DNA of 21,021 bases from Desulfatitalea sp. UBA4791 (GCA_002402905.1 DHGT01000084.1:3146-24166), one strand, 5' to 3'; counted from the stretch's first letter, positions 1 through 8,230 are shown. Notes: generated from the sequence alone by a model not told the origin. A program made the numbers and translations.

Positions 1-106
1 ACTGTTTGAGCGCAGCGAGTTTCTGAACCGCCCGCCGTGCATTTTACTGGCACTTGACCGCTTGGCGTGTGGCATCGGCCAGCTGCTCCACCCGCGCCGG
101 GTTTGA
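1..106. other. Left-edge non-coding sequence, possible repeat or gene remnant
   Basis: No gene with a start codon is visible here. Plus-strand frame 2 is open from the window edge to a TGA at 104-106 and reads LFERSEFLNRP near its beginning. The minus strand has a short open stretch ending at a TAA at 46-44 that lacks a start. Both could be remnants or translations of an intergenic repeat; neither is called as a gene. Confidence 0.25.
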
Positions 107-119
107 TGAATAGCATTCA
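107..119. promoter_or_regulatory. Short perfect palindrome upstream of metal-uptake operon (possible operator)
   Basis: The sequence TGAAT-AGC-ATTCA is a perfect 5-3-5 inverted repeat, about 95 bases before the chosen start of the metal-binding protein gene. It is the only clear dyad in the leader. Metal-responsive regulators of the Fur and DtxR families bind dyads in such positions, but this one does not match a well-known consensus fully, and a 5-base arm can occur by chance. No convincing -35/-10 pair could be placed around it. Confidence 0.3.
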
Positions 120-212
120 GTTAGGATCCCTTTTCCCCGCTATTTTCATTGCATGCGATCGATGGCTTGCTTTATGATGCGTTGGCAAAATTTCAGCCGG
201 AGGAACTTGCGC

Positions 213-1253
213 ATGTCGAAGAGGTGGAGCGCACCCAGGGGGATGGATTTGCCTTTACGCCATCGATGCCGTTGGATCGTGTCAGCCGCCGCTGTTTTGA
301 TATTGGGTTGGGCCGCGGCGGCTTCAGGCAACGCATACAAGGGAAGCTACCCATACAAGGCATTGGCCACGGTGGGCATGGTGGCCGACATCGTGAGGCA
401 GGTGGCCGGCGACAAGGCCGAGGTGACGCAGATCATCGGCGCCGGCGTCGATCCCCACTTATACAACCCCACGCGCGGCGACGTGGCGGCGCTGATCAAG
501 TCGGACATCATTTTTTACGCCGGATTGTTGCTCGAAGGACAGATGACCGATATTCTGGTCAAGATCTCGCGCCGCCGGCCGGTGATTGCCGTGACCGAGC
601 TGCTCCAGGTGGGCGACCTGATTCGTGATGTCCAATCGGGTCATCACGACCCGCATGTCTGGATGGATGTGAGCCGGTGGAACCTTGCCGTGAAGGTGGT
701 GGTGGACGCCCTGGTTGCATTCGACCCGGTGAATGACGATGTTTACAGGCGTAACGGCGAACGATACCAGATCCGGCTCCAGGAACTGGACGATTATGTG
801 CGCCGGGTCATCGGTTCGATTCCCGAACAACAGCGCATTCTGGTGACGGCCCACGATGCCTTCAACTATCTGGGGCGGGCATACGGCATAGAGGTGTTGG
901 GCATCCAAGGCCTCTCCACGGAATCCGAGGCTGGCTTGAAAGACATCAACCGCATCGTGGACGTGCTGGTCAGCCGCCGCGTGCCGGCGGTATTCGTGGA
1001 GTCCAGCGTGTCCGACAAGAACGCCAGGGCGCTGATCGAAGGGGCCGCGTCGCGCGGCCACCAGGTCATCGTCGGCGGGGAGCTGTTTTCCGACGCCATG
1101 GGCGCGGCCGGCACTTACGAGGGCACCTACATGGGGATGATCGATCACAACGCCACGGTGATTGCACGGGCACTGGGCGGCCGGGCACCGGCCGGGGGAA
1201 TGCAGGGCAAACTCAGTCTTGCGCATCAAACTAAAGTATCCATCCGGAAATAG
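213..1253 (+). CDS. Metal ABC transporter substrate-binding protein, TroA/ZnuA family (cluster 9)
   Basis: Periplasmic binding protein that captures a divalent metal (Zn, Mn or Fe) and delivers it to the permeases encoded downstream. The product has 346 residues. A signal peptide with a basic start is followed by a hydrophobic run (IVSAAAVLILGWAAAASG) and an AXA-like cleavage region near residue 40. The four expected metal ligands can be placed: H82 in GVDPHLY, H148 in HDPHVWMD, H214 in TAHDAF and D311 in MIDHNA. The FVESSVSDKNA motif is also typical of the family. The third ligand is His, as in TroA and ZnuA, rather than the Glu of PsaA/MtsA-type manganese proteins. The His-rich loop of many ZnuA proteins is missing. 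The ATG at 213 is preferred over the ATG at 153 because GGAGGA lies at 199-204. First gene of the operon; the ATPase starts 15 nt downstream. Confidence 0.9.
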   Translation: MSKRWSAPRGMDLPLRHRCRWIVSAAAVLILGWAAAASGNAYKGSYPYKALATVGMVADIVRQVAGDKAEVTQIIGAGVDPHLYNPTRGDVAALIKSDIIFYAGLLLEGQMTDILVKISRRRPVIAVTELLQVGDLIRDVQSGHHDPHVWMDVSRWNLAVKVVVDALVAFDPVNDDVYRRNGERYQIRLQELDDYVRRVIGSIPEQQRILVTAHDAFNYLGRAYGIEVLGIQGLSTESEAGLKDINRIVDVLVSRRVPAVFVESSVSDKNARALIEGAASRGHQVIVGGELFSDAMGAAGTYEGTYMGMIDHNATVIARALGGRAPAGGMQGKLSLAHQTKVSIRK

Positions 1254-1268
1254 CGTCTGGAGGCTTTC

Positions 1269-2105
1269 ATGTCCAACTTATCCGAATTCGAAAACATAGC
1301 CGACGCGGGGCAGGAGACAGCCCCGATCTGGATCAACGACCTGACGGTGGCCTACCATCGAAAACCGGTGTTGTGGGATGTGAACCTGGTGCTGCCCGAG
1401 GGCAAGCTCGTGGCCGTCATAGGCCCCAACGGCGCCGGCAAGAGCACCCTGATCAAGGCCATCCTGGGGCTGGTGCCCAAAGCAACCGGCGATATTCGCA
1501 TCTACGGCCGTTCATATGAAGCCCAGCGGCGTCTGGTGGGTTATGTGCCCCAGCGCGAGAGTGTGGATTGGGATTTTCCGGTCAGCGCGACAGATGTTGT
1601 GGCCATGGGATTGTATGGGAAAATTGGCTGGCTGAAACCGGTGTCGCGGCGCCATCGCGAACAGGCGGTCGAGGAGCTGCGCAAGGTGGGTATGGAGGCC
1701 TATGCCGATCGACAGATCAGTCAGCTTTCCGGTGGCCAGCAACAGCGTGTCTTCCTGGCGCGCGCCCTGGCCCAGGATGCGCAGGTTTACTTCATGGATG
1801 AGCCGTTCGCCGGCGTGGACGTGGCCACCGAAAAGGCGATCGTTGCCCTGCTCAAGGAGCTCAAGACGGCCGGTAAGACTTGCGTGGTGGTCCATCATGA
1901 TTTGCAGACCGTGACCACTTACTTCGATCACGTGGTGCTGCTCAACATGCGGGTGGTGGCTGCCGGGCCCGTCGAGGAGGTCTTCACCGAAGAGAATTTG
2001 AAGAAGACTTACGGCGGCAAGCTGACGCTGCTCAGCCAGGCGCTGCATAAGTACGCCCAGCAGCCGGGGATTGGAACGGGGGGTGCCAAAGGGGGGCACC
2101 GATAA
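1269..2105 (+). CDS. Metal ABC transporter ATP-binding protein (TroB/ZnuC/MntB type)
   Basis: Cytoplasmic ATPase that powers the metal importer. The 278-residue product has the full ABC set: Walker A GPNGAGKST near residue 52, Q-loop region in VPQRESVDWDFPV, signature LSGGQQQR near residue 154, Walker B VYFMDEP near 173, and the H-loop histidine in VVVHHD near 209. The phrase VDWDFPV after the Q-loop and the FAGVD segment after Walker B are characteristic of the manganese/zinc/iron cluster-9 ATPases. GGAGG ends a few bases before the ATG, supporting this start. Its stop codon overlaps the start of the first permease by one base (TAATG), which indicates translational coupling. Confidence 0.93.
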   Translation: MSNLSEFENIADAGQETAPIWINDLTVAYHRKPVLWDVNLVLPEGKLVAVIGPNGAGKSTLIKAILGLVPKATGDIRIYGRSYEAQRRLVGYVPQRESVDWDFPVSATDVVAMGLYGKIGWLKPVSRRHREQAVEELRKVGMEAYADRQISQLSGGQQQRVFLARALAQDAQVYFMDEPFAGVDVATEKAIVALLKELKTAGKTCVVVHHDLQTVTTYFDHVVLLNMRVVAAGPVEEVFTEENLKKTYGGKLTLLSQALHKYAQQPGIGTGGAKGGHR

Positions 2106-3586
2106 TGCCGGGTTCATCCATTAAGAGAATGGTCTCCCATGGCCTTGGTTGGATTGCGGCGGCCGCTTGGGTTTGGTTCTGGCCCGACCTGGCCCATGCC
2201 GGCGGCTTGGGCGACACCGGCCTGCAGTGGCCCGGTTGGCAAGAACTGCTGCGTGTGTTGACCTTGAGAGATTACAATACCCGCGTGGTCATCGTCGGCA
2301 CCACCCTGCTGGGGCTGGCCGCCGGATTGAGCGGGACATTTTTGATTCTGCGCAAGAGGGCGTTGCTCAGCGACACCCTCAGCCATGCCACCCTGCCCGG
2401 GATCGCGCTGGCATTTATCCTGATGACCGTCTTTTTCGGCGACGGCAAATCCCTCATTGGACTCATCGCCGGTGCCGCCGTATTTGCGGTGCTGGGGACC
2501 GGCTCGGTGCTGGTGATCGAGCGCTACTCGCGGCTGAAGGACGATGCGGCATTAGGGGTCGTGCTGAGCGTCTATTTCGGCCTGGGCATCGCCATCATGG
2601 GCATCGCCACTCGCATGGAGACAGGCAATTCGGCCGGACTCACCTCCTTCATCTACGGCAAAACCGCTTCCATGCTGTTATTTGACGCACTGCTCATTGC
2701 GGTGACGGCTTTTGTCGCGGCGCTGCTCTGCCTGCTGTTCTTCAAGGAGTTTTCCCTCGTCTGCTTCGATGCAGATTTTGCCCTTACCCAGGGATGGCCC
2801 GTGGCGCGCCTGGACTTCTTCATGATGTCCCTCGTGGTGGTGGTGACCGTGGTGGGGCTGCAGGCCGTGGGGCTCATCCTGGTGGTGGCCCTGTTGATCA
2901 TACCGCCGTCGACGGCCCGTTTCTGGAGTCGTCGGCTCTCGGTCATGCTCGTTTTGTCGGCCGGCTTCGGCGCGTTGAGCAGCATGATCGGCGCAGCGGT
3001 CAGCGCCTTGATGGCCAATTTGCCGGCAGGCGCGGTGATTGTCATGACGGCCTCGTCCCTGTTTTTCTTCAGCCTGGTGTTTGGCACCAACGGCGGGTTG
3101 TTGCAAATGGCCCTTGACCGCTGGCGCCTCGGCAAAAAGGTGATGCACGAAAATTTGCTGCGCGAGCTGTATGAATGGCAGGAGATCGCGGCCCAACAGA
3201 GCGGCGCTATTGCGGACAAAACCCGCATCGACGGTCCCCGCCTGGAAGAATTGCTGCCCAGACGGTCCTGGTCGGTCCACGGCCTGCAAAAAGGGTTGCG
3301 TCAGCTGATCCGAAAGGGGTGGCTTCGTTTGTCCCCGGAAGGACGGTATTTTTTCACGCCGGAAGGCGTTTTGCAGGCGCGCGCGGTGGTCCGCAAGCAT
3401 CGGCTATGGGAAGCCTATCTGATCGCATACGCCGATACGGCGCCGGGCCAGGTGGATTGGGGGGCCGATGCCATCGAACACGTTATCGACGAGCGGATCA
3501 TCGCCGAGTTGGAAGCCGGTTTGCCCGATTGGACGCCCAAAGCCGTGCCGGAGAGTCCGCACGAGCTGATCCGCAGTGGGGTATAG
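2105..3586 (+). CDS. Metal ABC transporter permease fused to a C-terminal DtxR/MntR-like domain (TroC-like)
   Basis: Inner-membrane channel subunit of the metal importer; 493 residues, far longer than the roughly 280-300 of ordinary family members. An extra N-terminal hydrophobic segment, possibly a signal peptide (WIAAAAWVWFWPDLAHA), comes before the ABC-3 core of about eight membrane segments, which contains LSDTLSHATLPG and the ALLIIPPSTARF motif. From about residue 345 the protein becomes soluble and resembles DtxR/MntR: a helix like the DtxR N-terminus (LLRELYEWQE), a winged-helix region (LRQLIRKGWLRLSPEGRYFFTPEG), then the dimerisation and metal-binding part with H432 and E436 (HRLWE) and D455, E458, H459 (DAIEH). 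By my remembered alignment these match DtxR H79, E83, C102, E105 and H106; DtxR H98 is replaced by D451. The domain could sense cytoplasmic metal. Chlamydia YtgCR is a known permease-repressor fusion of this kind. Confidence 0.88.
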   Translation: MPGSSIKRMVSHGLGWIAAAAWVWFWPDLAHAGGLGDTGLQWPGWQELLRVLTLRDYNTRVVIVGTTLLGLAAGLSGTFLILRKRALLSDTLSHATLPGIALAFILMTVFFGDGKSLIGLIAGAAVFAVLGTGSVLVIERYSRLKDDAALGVVLSVYFGLGIAIMGIATRMETGNSAGLTSFIYGKTASMLLFDALLIAVTAFVAALLCLLFFKEFSLVCFDADFALTQGWPVARLDFFMMSLVVVVTVVGLQAVGLILVVALLIIPPSTARFWSRRLSVMLVLSAGFGALSSMIGAAVSALMANLPAGAVIVMTASSLFFFSLVFGTNGGLLQMALDRWRLGKKVMHENLLRELYEWQEIAAQQSGAIADKTRIDGPRLEELLPRRSWSVHGLQKGLRQLIRKGWLRLSPEGRYFFTPEGVLQARAVVRKHRLWEAYLIAYADTAPGQVDWGADAIEHVIDERIIAELEAGLPDWTPKAVPESPHELIRSGV

Positions 3587-3590
3587 GCAT

Positions 3591-4889
3591 ATGGAATGGA
3601 CCTTTATCGACAGCTGGATTATCGTCACCGGCATCCTCAGCGCCATGTCCTGCGCACTGCTGGGAAACTATCTCGTGCTGCGGCGCATGAGCATGATGGG
3701 CGATGCCATCAGCCATGCCGTGCTGCCCGGCCTGGCCATCGCATTTCTGGTCAGCGGCAGCCGGGACAGTTTGCCTATGCTCGTCGGCGCGGTGGGTGTG
3801 GGGGTCCTGACAGCGGTATTGATTCAAGCCATCGGCAAGCTCAGCGGATTGGACCAGGGGGCCTCCATGGGGGTGATTTTCACCACGCTTTTCGCTTTGG
3901 GATTGATTCTGATCCGCCAGGCCGCCGATCATGTGGATCTCGATCCGGGCTGTGTGCTCTATGGCGCCATCGAGCTTACCCCGCTGGACGTCTACACGCT
4001 ATTCGGGTGGGAGATCCCCCGTGCGGCAGTGACCAACGGGATCATGCTGTTGGTCAATGTGCTTTTCGTGGTTTTCTTCTTCAAGGAATTGCGCATCACG
4101 TCCTTTGACCCCGCGCTGGCCACCACCATGGGATTTAACGCGGGAGTGATGCATTACGTGCTGATGGCGCTCGTGGCCGCCACCACCATCGCCGCGTTCG
4201 AAAGCGTGGGCAGTATCCTGGTGATCGCCATGCTGATCGTGCCGGCCGCCACCGCCCACCTGCTGACCGATCGGCTGGTGGCCATGCTGGCGATCAGTCT
4301 CGTCGTCGCCGCCCTGTCGGCCGTCCTGGGTCATCTTGGCGCGATTACCATACCGACTTGGATCGGTTTCCGCGATACGAGCACCGCCGGGATGATGGCC
4401 GTGGCTGTCGGTGTCTTGTTTCTGGCGGTTTTTCTTTTCGCCCCCCGCCACGGCATCATCGGCCGGATGGTCGCCCAGGGTCTCCTGACATTGCGTGTCA
4501 ACCGGGACGACATCCTGGGCATGCTCTACCGGGTGCAGGAATTGTCCGGCCAACGGTCACCTGCCGTCAAAACGGATGATCTGCGCAAGGCCTTGTTGAC
4601 CGGCGGCTGGGTGAACCTGGCCCTTGCCGACCTGCTGCGGACCCGAATGGTGCGGCGCACCCTGGAAGGTGTGGTGTTGACGGAAAGCGGCCTATCATCG
4701 GCCGCCAACCTAATCCGTTCCCATCGCCTCTGGGAGAGTTATCTGTGCGGCCAGATGGGGTTTTGCGACGCCGAGGCGCATTACAGCGCCCATCAACTGG
4801 AGCACGTGACCGACGAGGCCATGCAGGAGCGGTTGAAGCGTGCTGCCAACTATCCCACCCTGGACCCGCACCGGAAAGCGATTCCATGA
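3591..4889 (+). CDS. Second metal ABC transporter permease with C-terminal DtxR/MntR-like domain (TroD-like)
   Basis: Second inner-membrane subunit, 432 residues, expected to pair with the preceding permease. The ABC-3 core (about residues 1-295) contains MMGDAISHAVLPGLAIAF and SILVIAMLIVPAATAHLL, both typical of the family. From about residue 303 a DtxR/MntR-like domain follows: D307 in RDDILGMLY, a winged-helix-like segment (ADLLRTRMVRRTLEGVVLTESG), H378 and E382 in HRLWE, then H397, H401, E404 and H405 in HYSAHQLEH, and a DPHRKAIP ending like the DPHG..IP of DtxR proteins. This copy keeps almost all metal-ligand positions, better than its partner. The ATG at 3591 lies 4 nt after the previous stop. 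A GTG at 3576 would overlap the upstream gene and is less likely. Confidence 0.88.
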   Translation: MEWTFIDSWIIVTGILSAMSCALLGNYLVLRRMSMMGDAISHAVLPGLAIAFLVSGSRDSLPMLVGAVGVGVLTAVLIQAIGKLSGLDQGASMGVIFTTLFALGLILIRQAADHVDLDPGCVLYGAIELTPLDVYTLFGWEIPRAAVTNGIMLLVNVLFVVFFFKELRITSFDPALATTMGFNAGVMHYVLMALVAATTIAAFESVGSILVIAMLIVPAATAHLLTDRLVAMLAISLVVAALSAVLGHLGAITIPTWIGFRDTSTAGMMAVAVGVLFLAVFLFAPRHGIIGRMVAQGLLTLRVNRDDILGMLYRVQELSGQRSPAVKTDDLRKALLTGGWVNLALADLLRTRMVRRTLEGVVLTESGLSSAANLIRSHRLWESYLCGQMGFCDAEAHYSAHQLEHVTDEAMQERLKRAANYPTLDPHRKAIP

Positions 4890-4914
4890 TCGATAGGGCA
4901 CGAGGTGAATTGCT

Positions 4915-7260
4915 GTGACGCTTCAAGTGATAGTGCTGCTTGCGATCGTGGCCGTTGCGCTTGTCATTTTCATCGGGGGTTGGCTGTCGGTGGACCTGGT
5001 CGGCCTGCTCGTGCTGGCGGCCCTTGCCTTGGGCGGATTTGTCACAGCCGAGCAGGCGTTGGCCGGATTCAGCAGCCCGGCGGTGGTGACCGTCTGGGCG
5101 ATGTTCATTCTCTCCGCGGGATTGAACCGCACCGGTGTCGCCCATCGTCTGGGGCAGCCGCTGCAGCGTTTCTCAAAAGGCAGCGAGGTGCTGCTCGTGG
5201 TGGTGCTGATGGCGGCCGCGAGCCTTTTGTCGGCCCTGATCAACACCGTGACGGTGGCCGCGATCCTGTTGCCCGCGACCATGGAACTGGCCCGGCGCAG
5301 CGGCCGTCCGCCCTCACGTTTACTGATGCCGCTGGCGCTCGGATGTCTGCTGGGCGGTCCGTTTACCGGCATCTCGACCCCGCCCAACATCCTGGCCACC
5401 GATGCCCTGCGCACCGCCGGGCTCGAGACGTTTGCTATCTTCGACTTCACCCCCATCACGGCGGCCATCGTGGCGGCCGGTATCGTTTTTATGGTGGTGA
5501 TCGGGCGTCGCCTGCTGCCTGCGCGGGCCAAGGAAGCTGCTGACGGCGGCCGATTGTCCAGGCAGGATCCCTACCAGCTCGGTACCCACATCTTCACCAC
5601 CCATATTCGATCGGGATCGACCCTGGTCGGCCACTCGTTGGCCGAGAGCCGCCTTGGCTCGGCCCTCTTCCTGACCGTGGTGGCGCTTCAACGTCAAGGG
5701 GACTTGATCCTTGCACCTCGGCCCACGGAAATTCTGCAGGTGGACGACAGACTGATCGTGCACGGCCAACCCGATCATCTGCGACGCTTTCATGGCAGTC
5801 AGCATCTCCAGGTCGAATCTTCCGAGTCGGCAAGGGAGTTGATCCTCGAGAGGCTGGCGGCCGCCGAGGGACGGGTGGCCGACGACTCACCCCTCGTGGG
5901 GGCGACGCTGGCCGAGAGTGGCCTGCGGCCCAAATATCGGGTCCACGTGTTGATGCTTCGCGATGCGGCCGGCAACGTTGTTCTGGATCCAAGGCGCCAT
6001 CGTTTCGCCGCGGGCGATCGTTTGCTGCTTCAGGGGGAAATGGAGGCCCTGGAAGCGCTGACCGGCCAAGGGTTCGTGGCTGAAGCGCGATTCGTGCCCC
6101 AGGATGAGGTGGATCGATTGACCAGCGGCCGTGCCAGGTTGTTGACCGTCCGGGTCCCGAGCGGATCGGTACTGGCCGATCGGGATCTGGTCGAGAGCCG
6201 CCTGGGAAATGCCTTCGGCCTTACCGTGGCGGGGATCGTTCGCGGTGAGACGTTGATCTGTTTGCCGTCGCCCCATGAGAAGGTGCAGGCCGGTGATCTC
6301 CTGGTGATGCAGGGGACGACGCAGGACCTGGAGATTCTCGAAGGACTTCAGGCCCTGGAAATCAGCGAACAGTCCGCCGATTTGCTGGCCGAATTGGAGT
6401 CCCAGCAAATCGGCGTGACCGAAGTGCTGCTGTCACCCCGGACCACGCTGGCGGGCCGGACCCTGGCCGACCTTCTCTTCCGGGATCATTACGGTGTCAG
6501 TGTGCTGGCCATCTGGAGAAACGGACAAGCATACCGTACCGGCCTGCAGGATATGCCGCTCAAGTTCGGGGACGCCCTTCTGGTCTACGGGCAGCGGCAA
6601 AAGCTGGAGGCCGTGGCGCGCGATCGCGATTTTCTCGTGCTCGACCCGGCGGCCGTGCAGGCCCCCCGACTGGAGAAGGCCGGCATTGCCACGGTCATCA
6701 TGCTGGCGGTGATCCTGGGTGCGATCCTCGGCCTGGTTCCCATCGCCATCGCCGCCGTCGCCGGGTCAGCGCTCATGGTCCTGGTCGGATGCCTGAGCAT
6801 GGAAGAGGCCTACCGCGCCATCGAATGGAAGGTCATTTTTCTCATCGCCTGCATGTTGCCCCTGGGAGTGGCCATCGAGAATTCGGGTGCGGCCCAGATG
6901 GGCGCCCAGGTGCTGATCGGCGTGGTCGGGCAATACGGGCCCCGCTGGGTGGTGGCGGCGCTCTTCCTGGTCACCGTGATCGGCACCCAGGTGATCCCCA
7001 CGGCGGCATTGGTGGTCTTGATGGCACCGGTGGCCCTCAGCGCCGCATCGACCCTGGGGATTTCGCCTCAGCTCTTGATGATGACGGTGGCGATCTCCGC
7101 TTCATCGAGTTTTGCCAGCCCGCTGTCGCATCCCGCCCACCTGCTGGTCATGGGGCCCGGCGGATATCGTTTCATCGACTATGTGAAGGTGGGAGTTCCG
7201 TTGACCGTGGTCACGTTCGGGGTCTCGGTGTGGCTCCTGCCGATCCTCTGGCCGGCTTGA
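4915..7260 (+). CDS. SLC13-family permease with four RCK_C (TrkA-C) domains
   Basis: Predicted inner-membrane anion or carboxylate transporter of the SLC13/DASS group; 781 residues. The N-terminal membrane half (about 1-205) has a family-like stretch, INTVTVAAILLPATMELARR followed by RLLMPLALGCLLGG and GISTPPNILA. A soluble insert (about 225-570) contains four repeats with the RCK_C pattern of G..L....L....G..V......G.....P.....GD.LLV.G, at about 225-290, 322-382, 410-475 and 503-570. The C-terminal half (585-781) has the second membrane set, with TQVIPTAALVVLMAPVAL and SSSFASPLSHPAHLLVMGPG. Related proteins with two such domains include sulfate-type permeases, but substrate cannot be read from sequence. 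Start is GTG with GAGGTG just upstream. It lies 25 nt after the metal permease and is probably co-transcribed. Confidence 0.85.
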   Translation: MTLQVIVLLAIVAVALVIFIGGWLSVDLVGLLVLAALALGGFVTAEQALAGFSSPAVVTVWAMFILSAGLNRTGVAHRLGQPLQRFSKGSEVLLVVVLMAAASLLSALINTVTVAAILLPATMELARRSGRPPSRLLMPLALGCLLGGPFTGISTPPNILATDALRTAGLETFAIFDFTPITAAIVAAGIVFMVVIGRRLLPARAKEAADGGRLSRQDPYQLGTHIFTTHIRSGSTLVGHSLAESRLGSALFLTVVALQRQGDLILAPRPTEILQVDDRLIVHGQPDHLRRFHGSQHLQVESSESARELILERLAAAEGRVADDSPLVGATLAESGLRPKYRVHVLMLRDAAGNVVLDPRRHRFAAGDRLLLQGEMEALEALTGQGFVAEARFVPQDEVDRLTSGRARLLTVRVPSGSVLADRDLVESRLGNAFGLTVAGIVRGETLICLPSPHEKVQAGDLLVMQGTTQDLEILEGLQALEISEQSADLLAELESQQIGVTEVLLSPRTTLAGRTLADLLFRDHYGVSVLAIWRNGQAYRTGLQDMPLKFGDALLVYGQRQKLEAVARDRDFLVLDPAAVQAPRLEKAGIATVIMLAVILGAILGLVPIAIAAVAGSALMVLVGCLSMEEAYRAIEWKVIFLIACMLPLGVAIENSGAAQMGAQVLIGVVGQYGPRWVVAALFLVTVIGTQVIPTAALVVLMAPVALSAASTLGISPQLLMMTVAISASSSFASPLSHPAHLLVMGPGGYRFIDYVKVGVPLTVVTFGVSVWLLPILWPA

Positions 7261-7318
7261 TGGAGAATGTACTGAAAGCGATTCAAACCATGACGGTGTC
7301 GTCAACAATGGATGGCCG

Positions 7319-8230
7319 ATGAACGGGGAAAAGAGACGTTTTCTGATTCAAGATCGCGTGGCCGTCGACAGTCAAAGCGGGCTCGCATGGCCCATCGATG
7401 CGGCATTAGGAGAGTTTCCCATGACCTGGCACGAAGCATTGGCCTTTGTCGACGACCTCAATCGGCGGCGGTGGGCCGGTTTTGAGGATTGGCATCTGCC
7501 CAACCGGCGCGAGCTCTTCAGCCTGGTCAGCCATTCCCGGATCAATCCGTCGCTGCCGGCCGGGCATCCCTTTGTCAATGTCTTTTCCGGTTACTACTGG
7601 ACCACTACCACCTGCAGCCGGTTGCCTGAGCAAGCCTGGTACGTGCACCTGGGCGGTGCGCGCGTCTTCAAAGGGATGAAACACGGTTTTTATATGGTGT
7701 GGCCGGTTCGAGCCGACGCGCCTTCCGATGGGTGGCCCTATCGCACCGGCCAGCGCGCCTGTTACGACGAGGAACACATGCCGCTGACGTGCGCCGGCGG
7801 TGGGCAGGATGGCGCCCTGCGGGCGGGACGTCCGTGGCCCGAGCCGCGTTTTGACGTGCGTGAAGATGGGGTTCTGGATCGATTGACCGGATTGATATGG
7901 GATCGGTCGGCCAGTAGCGCCCCAGCGCCGGTGGATTGGGAATCGGCTTGTGAGATGGCGGCCGCTGCCAATCGGAAAAGGTATCTGGGCCATGATAGCT
8001 GGCGCTTACCGACGGTCCGCGAAATGGAGAGCTTATGCGATCTGGGCACCCACAGCCCGGCGCTGCCCCTTGACCATCCGTTCGAAAATGTGCGTTCCGA
8101 CTACTGGACCTCCACCACCAGCCGTTACGAATCCTCTTATGCCTGGGTGATTTATCTACAGGACGGCGCCGTGGGCGTTGGCTTCAAGTCGGGCGCGGCA
8201 TTCGATGTTTGGCTGGCCAGAAATAGATAA
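7319..8230 (+). CDS. DUF1566 (Lcl C-terminal-like) protein with two tandem domains
   Basis: The 303-residue product holds two copies of the DUF1566 fold. The first (about 10-135) has the hallmarks WHLPNRREL, INPSLPAGHPF and YYWTTTT. The second (about 178-303) has DRLTGLIWDR, SWRLPTVREMESL, PALPLDHPF, DYWTSTT and a final GFKSGAAFDVWLARN. The family is widespread in Desulfobacterota and often extracellular, related to the C-terminal domain of Legionella collagen-like protein. No signal peptide, lipobox or membrane segment is visible here, so this copy may be cytoplasmic or use an unseen export route. It starts 58 nt after the SLC13 gene with only a weak ribosome-binding site, so it may be the operon's last gene. 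It converges with livF. Function unknown. Confidence 0.8.
   Translation: MNGEKRRFLIQDRVAVDSQSGLAWPIDAALGEFPMTWHEALAFVDDLNRRRWAGFEDWHLPNRRELFSLVSHSRINPSLPAGHPFVNVFSGYYWTTTTCSRLPEQAWYVHLGGARVFKGMKHGFYMVWPVRADAPSDGWPYRTGQRACYDEEHMPLTCAGGGQDGALRAGRPWPEPRFDVREDGVLDRLTGLIWDRSASSAPAPVDWESACEMAAAANRKRYLGHDSWRLPTVREMESLCDLGTHSPALPLDHPFENVRSDYWTSTTSRYESSYAWVIYLQDGAVGVGFKSGAAFDVWLARNR

Noticed and set aside
48..61. TGGCAC followed by GC, a possible sigma-54 promoter for the metal operon
   Set aside because: The GC lies one base too close (N4 rather than N5 equivalent). Spacing is strict for this promoter class.
153..212. Upstream ATG adding 20 residues to the metal-binding protein
   Set aside because: The ATG at 213 has a clear GGAGGA ribosome-binding site and gives a normal signal peptide.
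2678..3400. Minus-strand open frame opposite the first permease, rich in His and Gln
   Set aside because: Composition typical of antisense shadows of GC-rich membrane genes, with no domain recognised.
3576..3590. GTG start for the second permease
   Set aside because: The ATG at 3591 gives a family-typical N-terminus and avoids overlap with the preceding gene.
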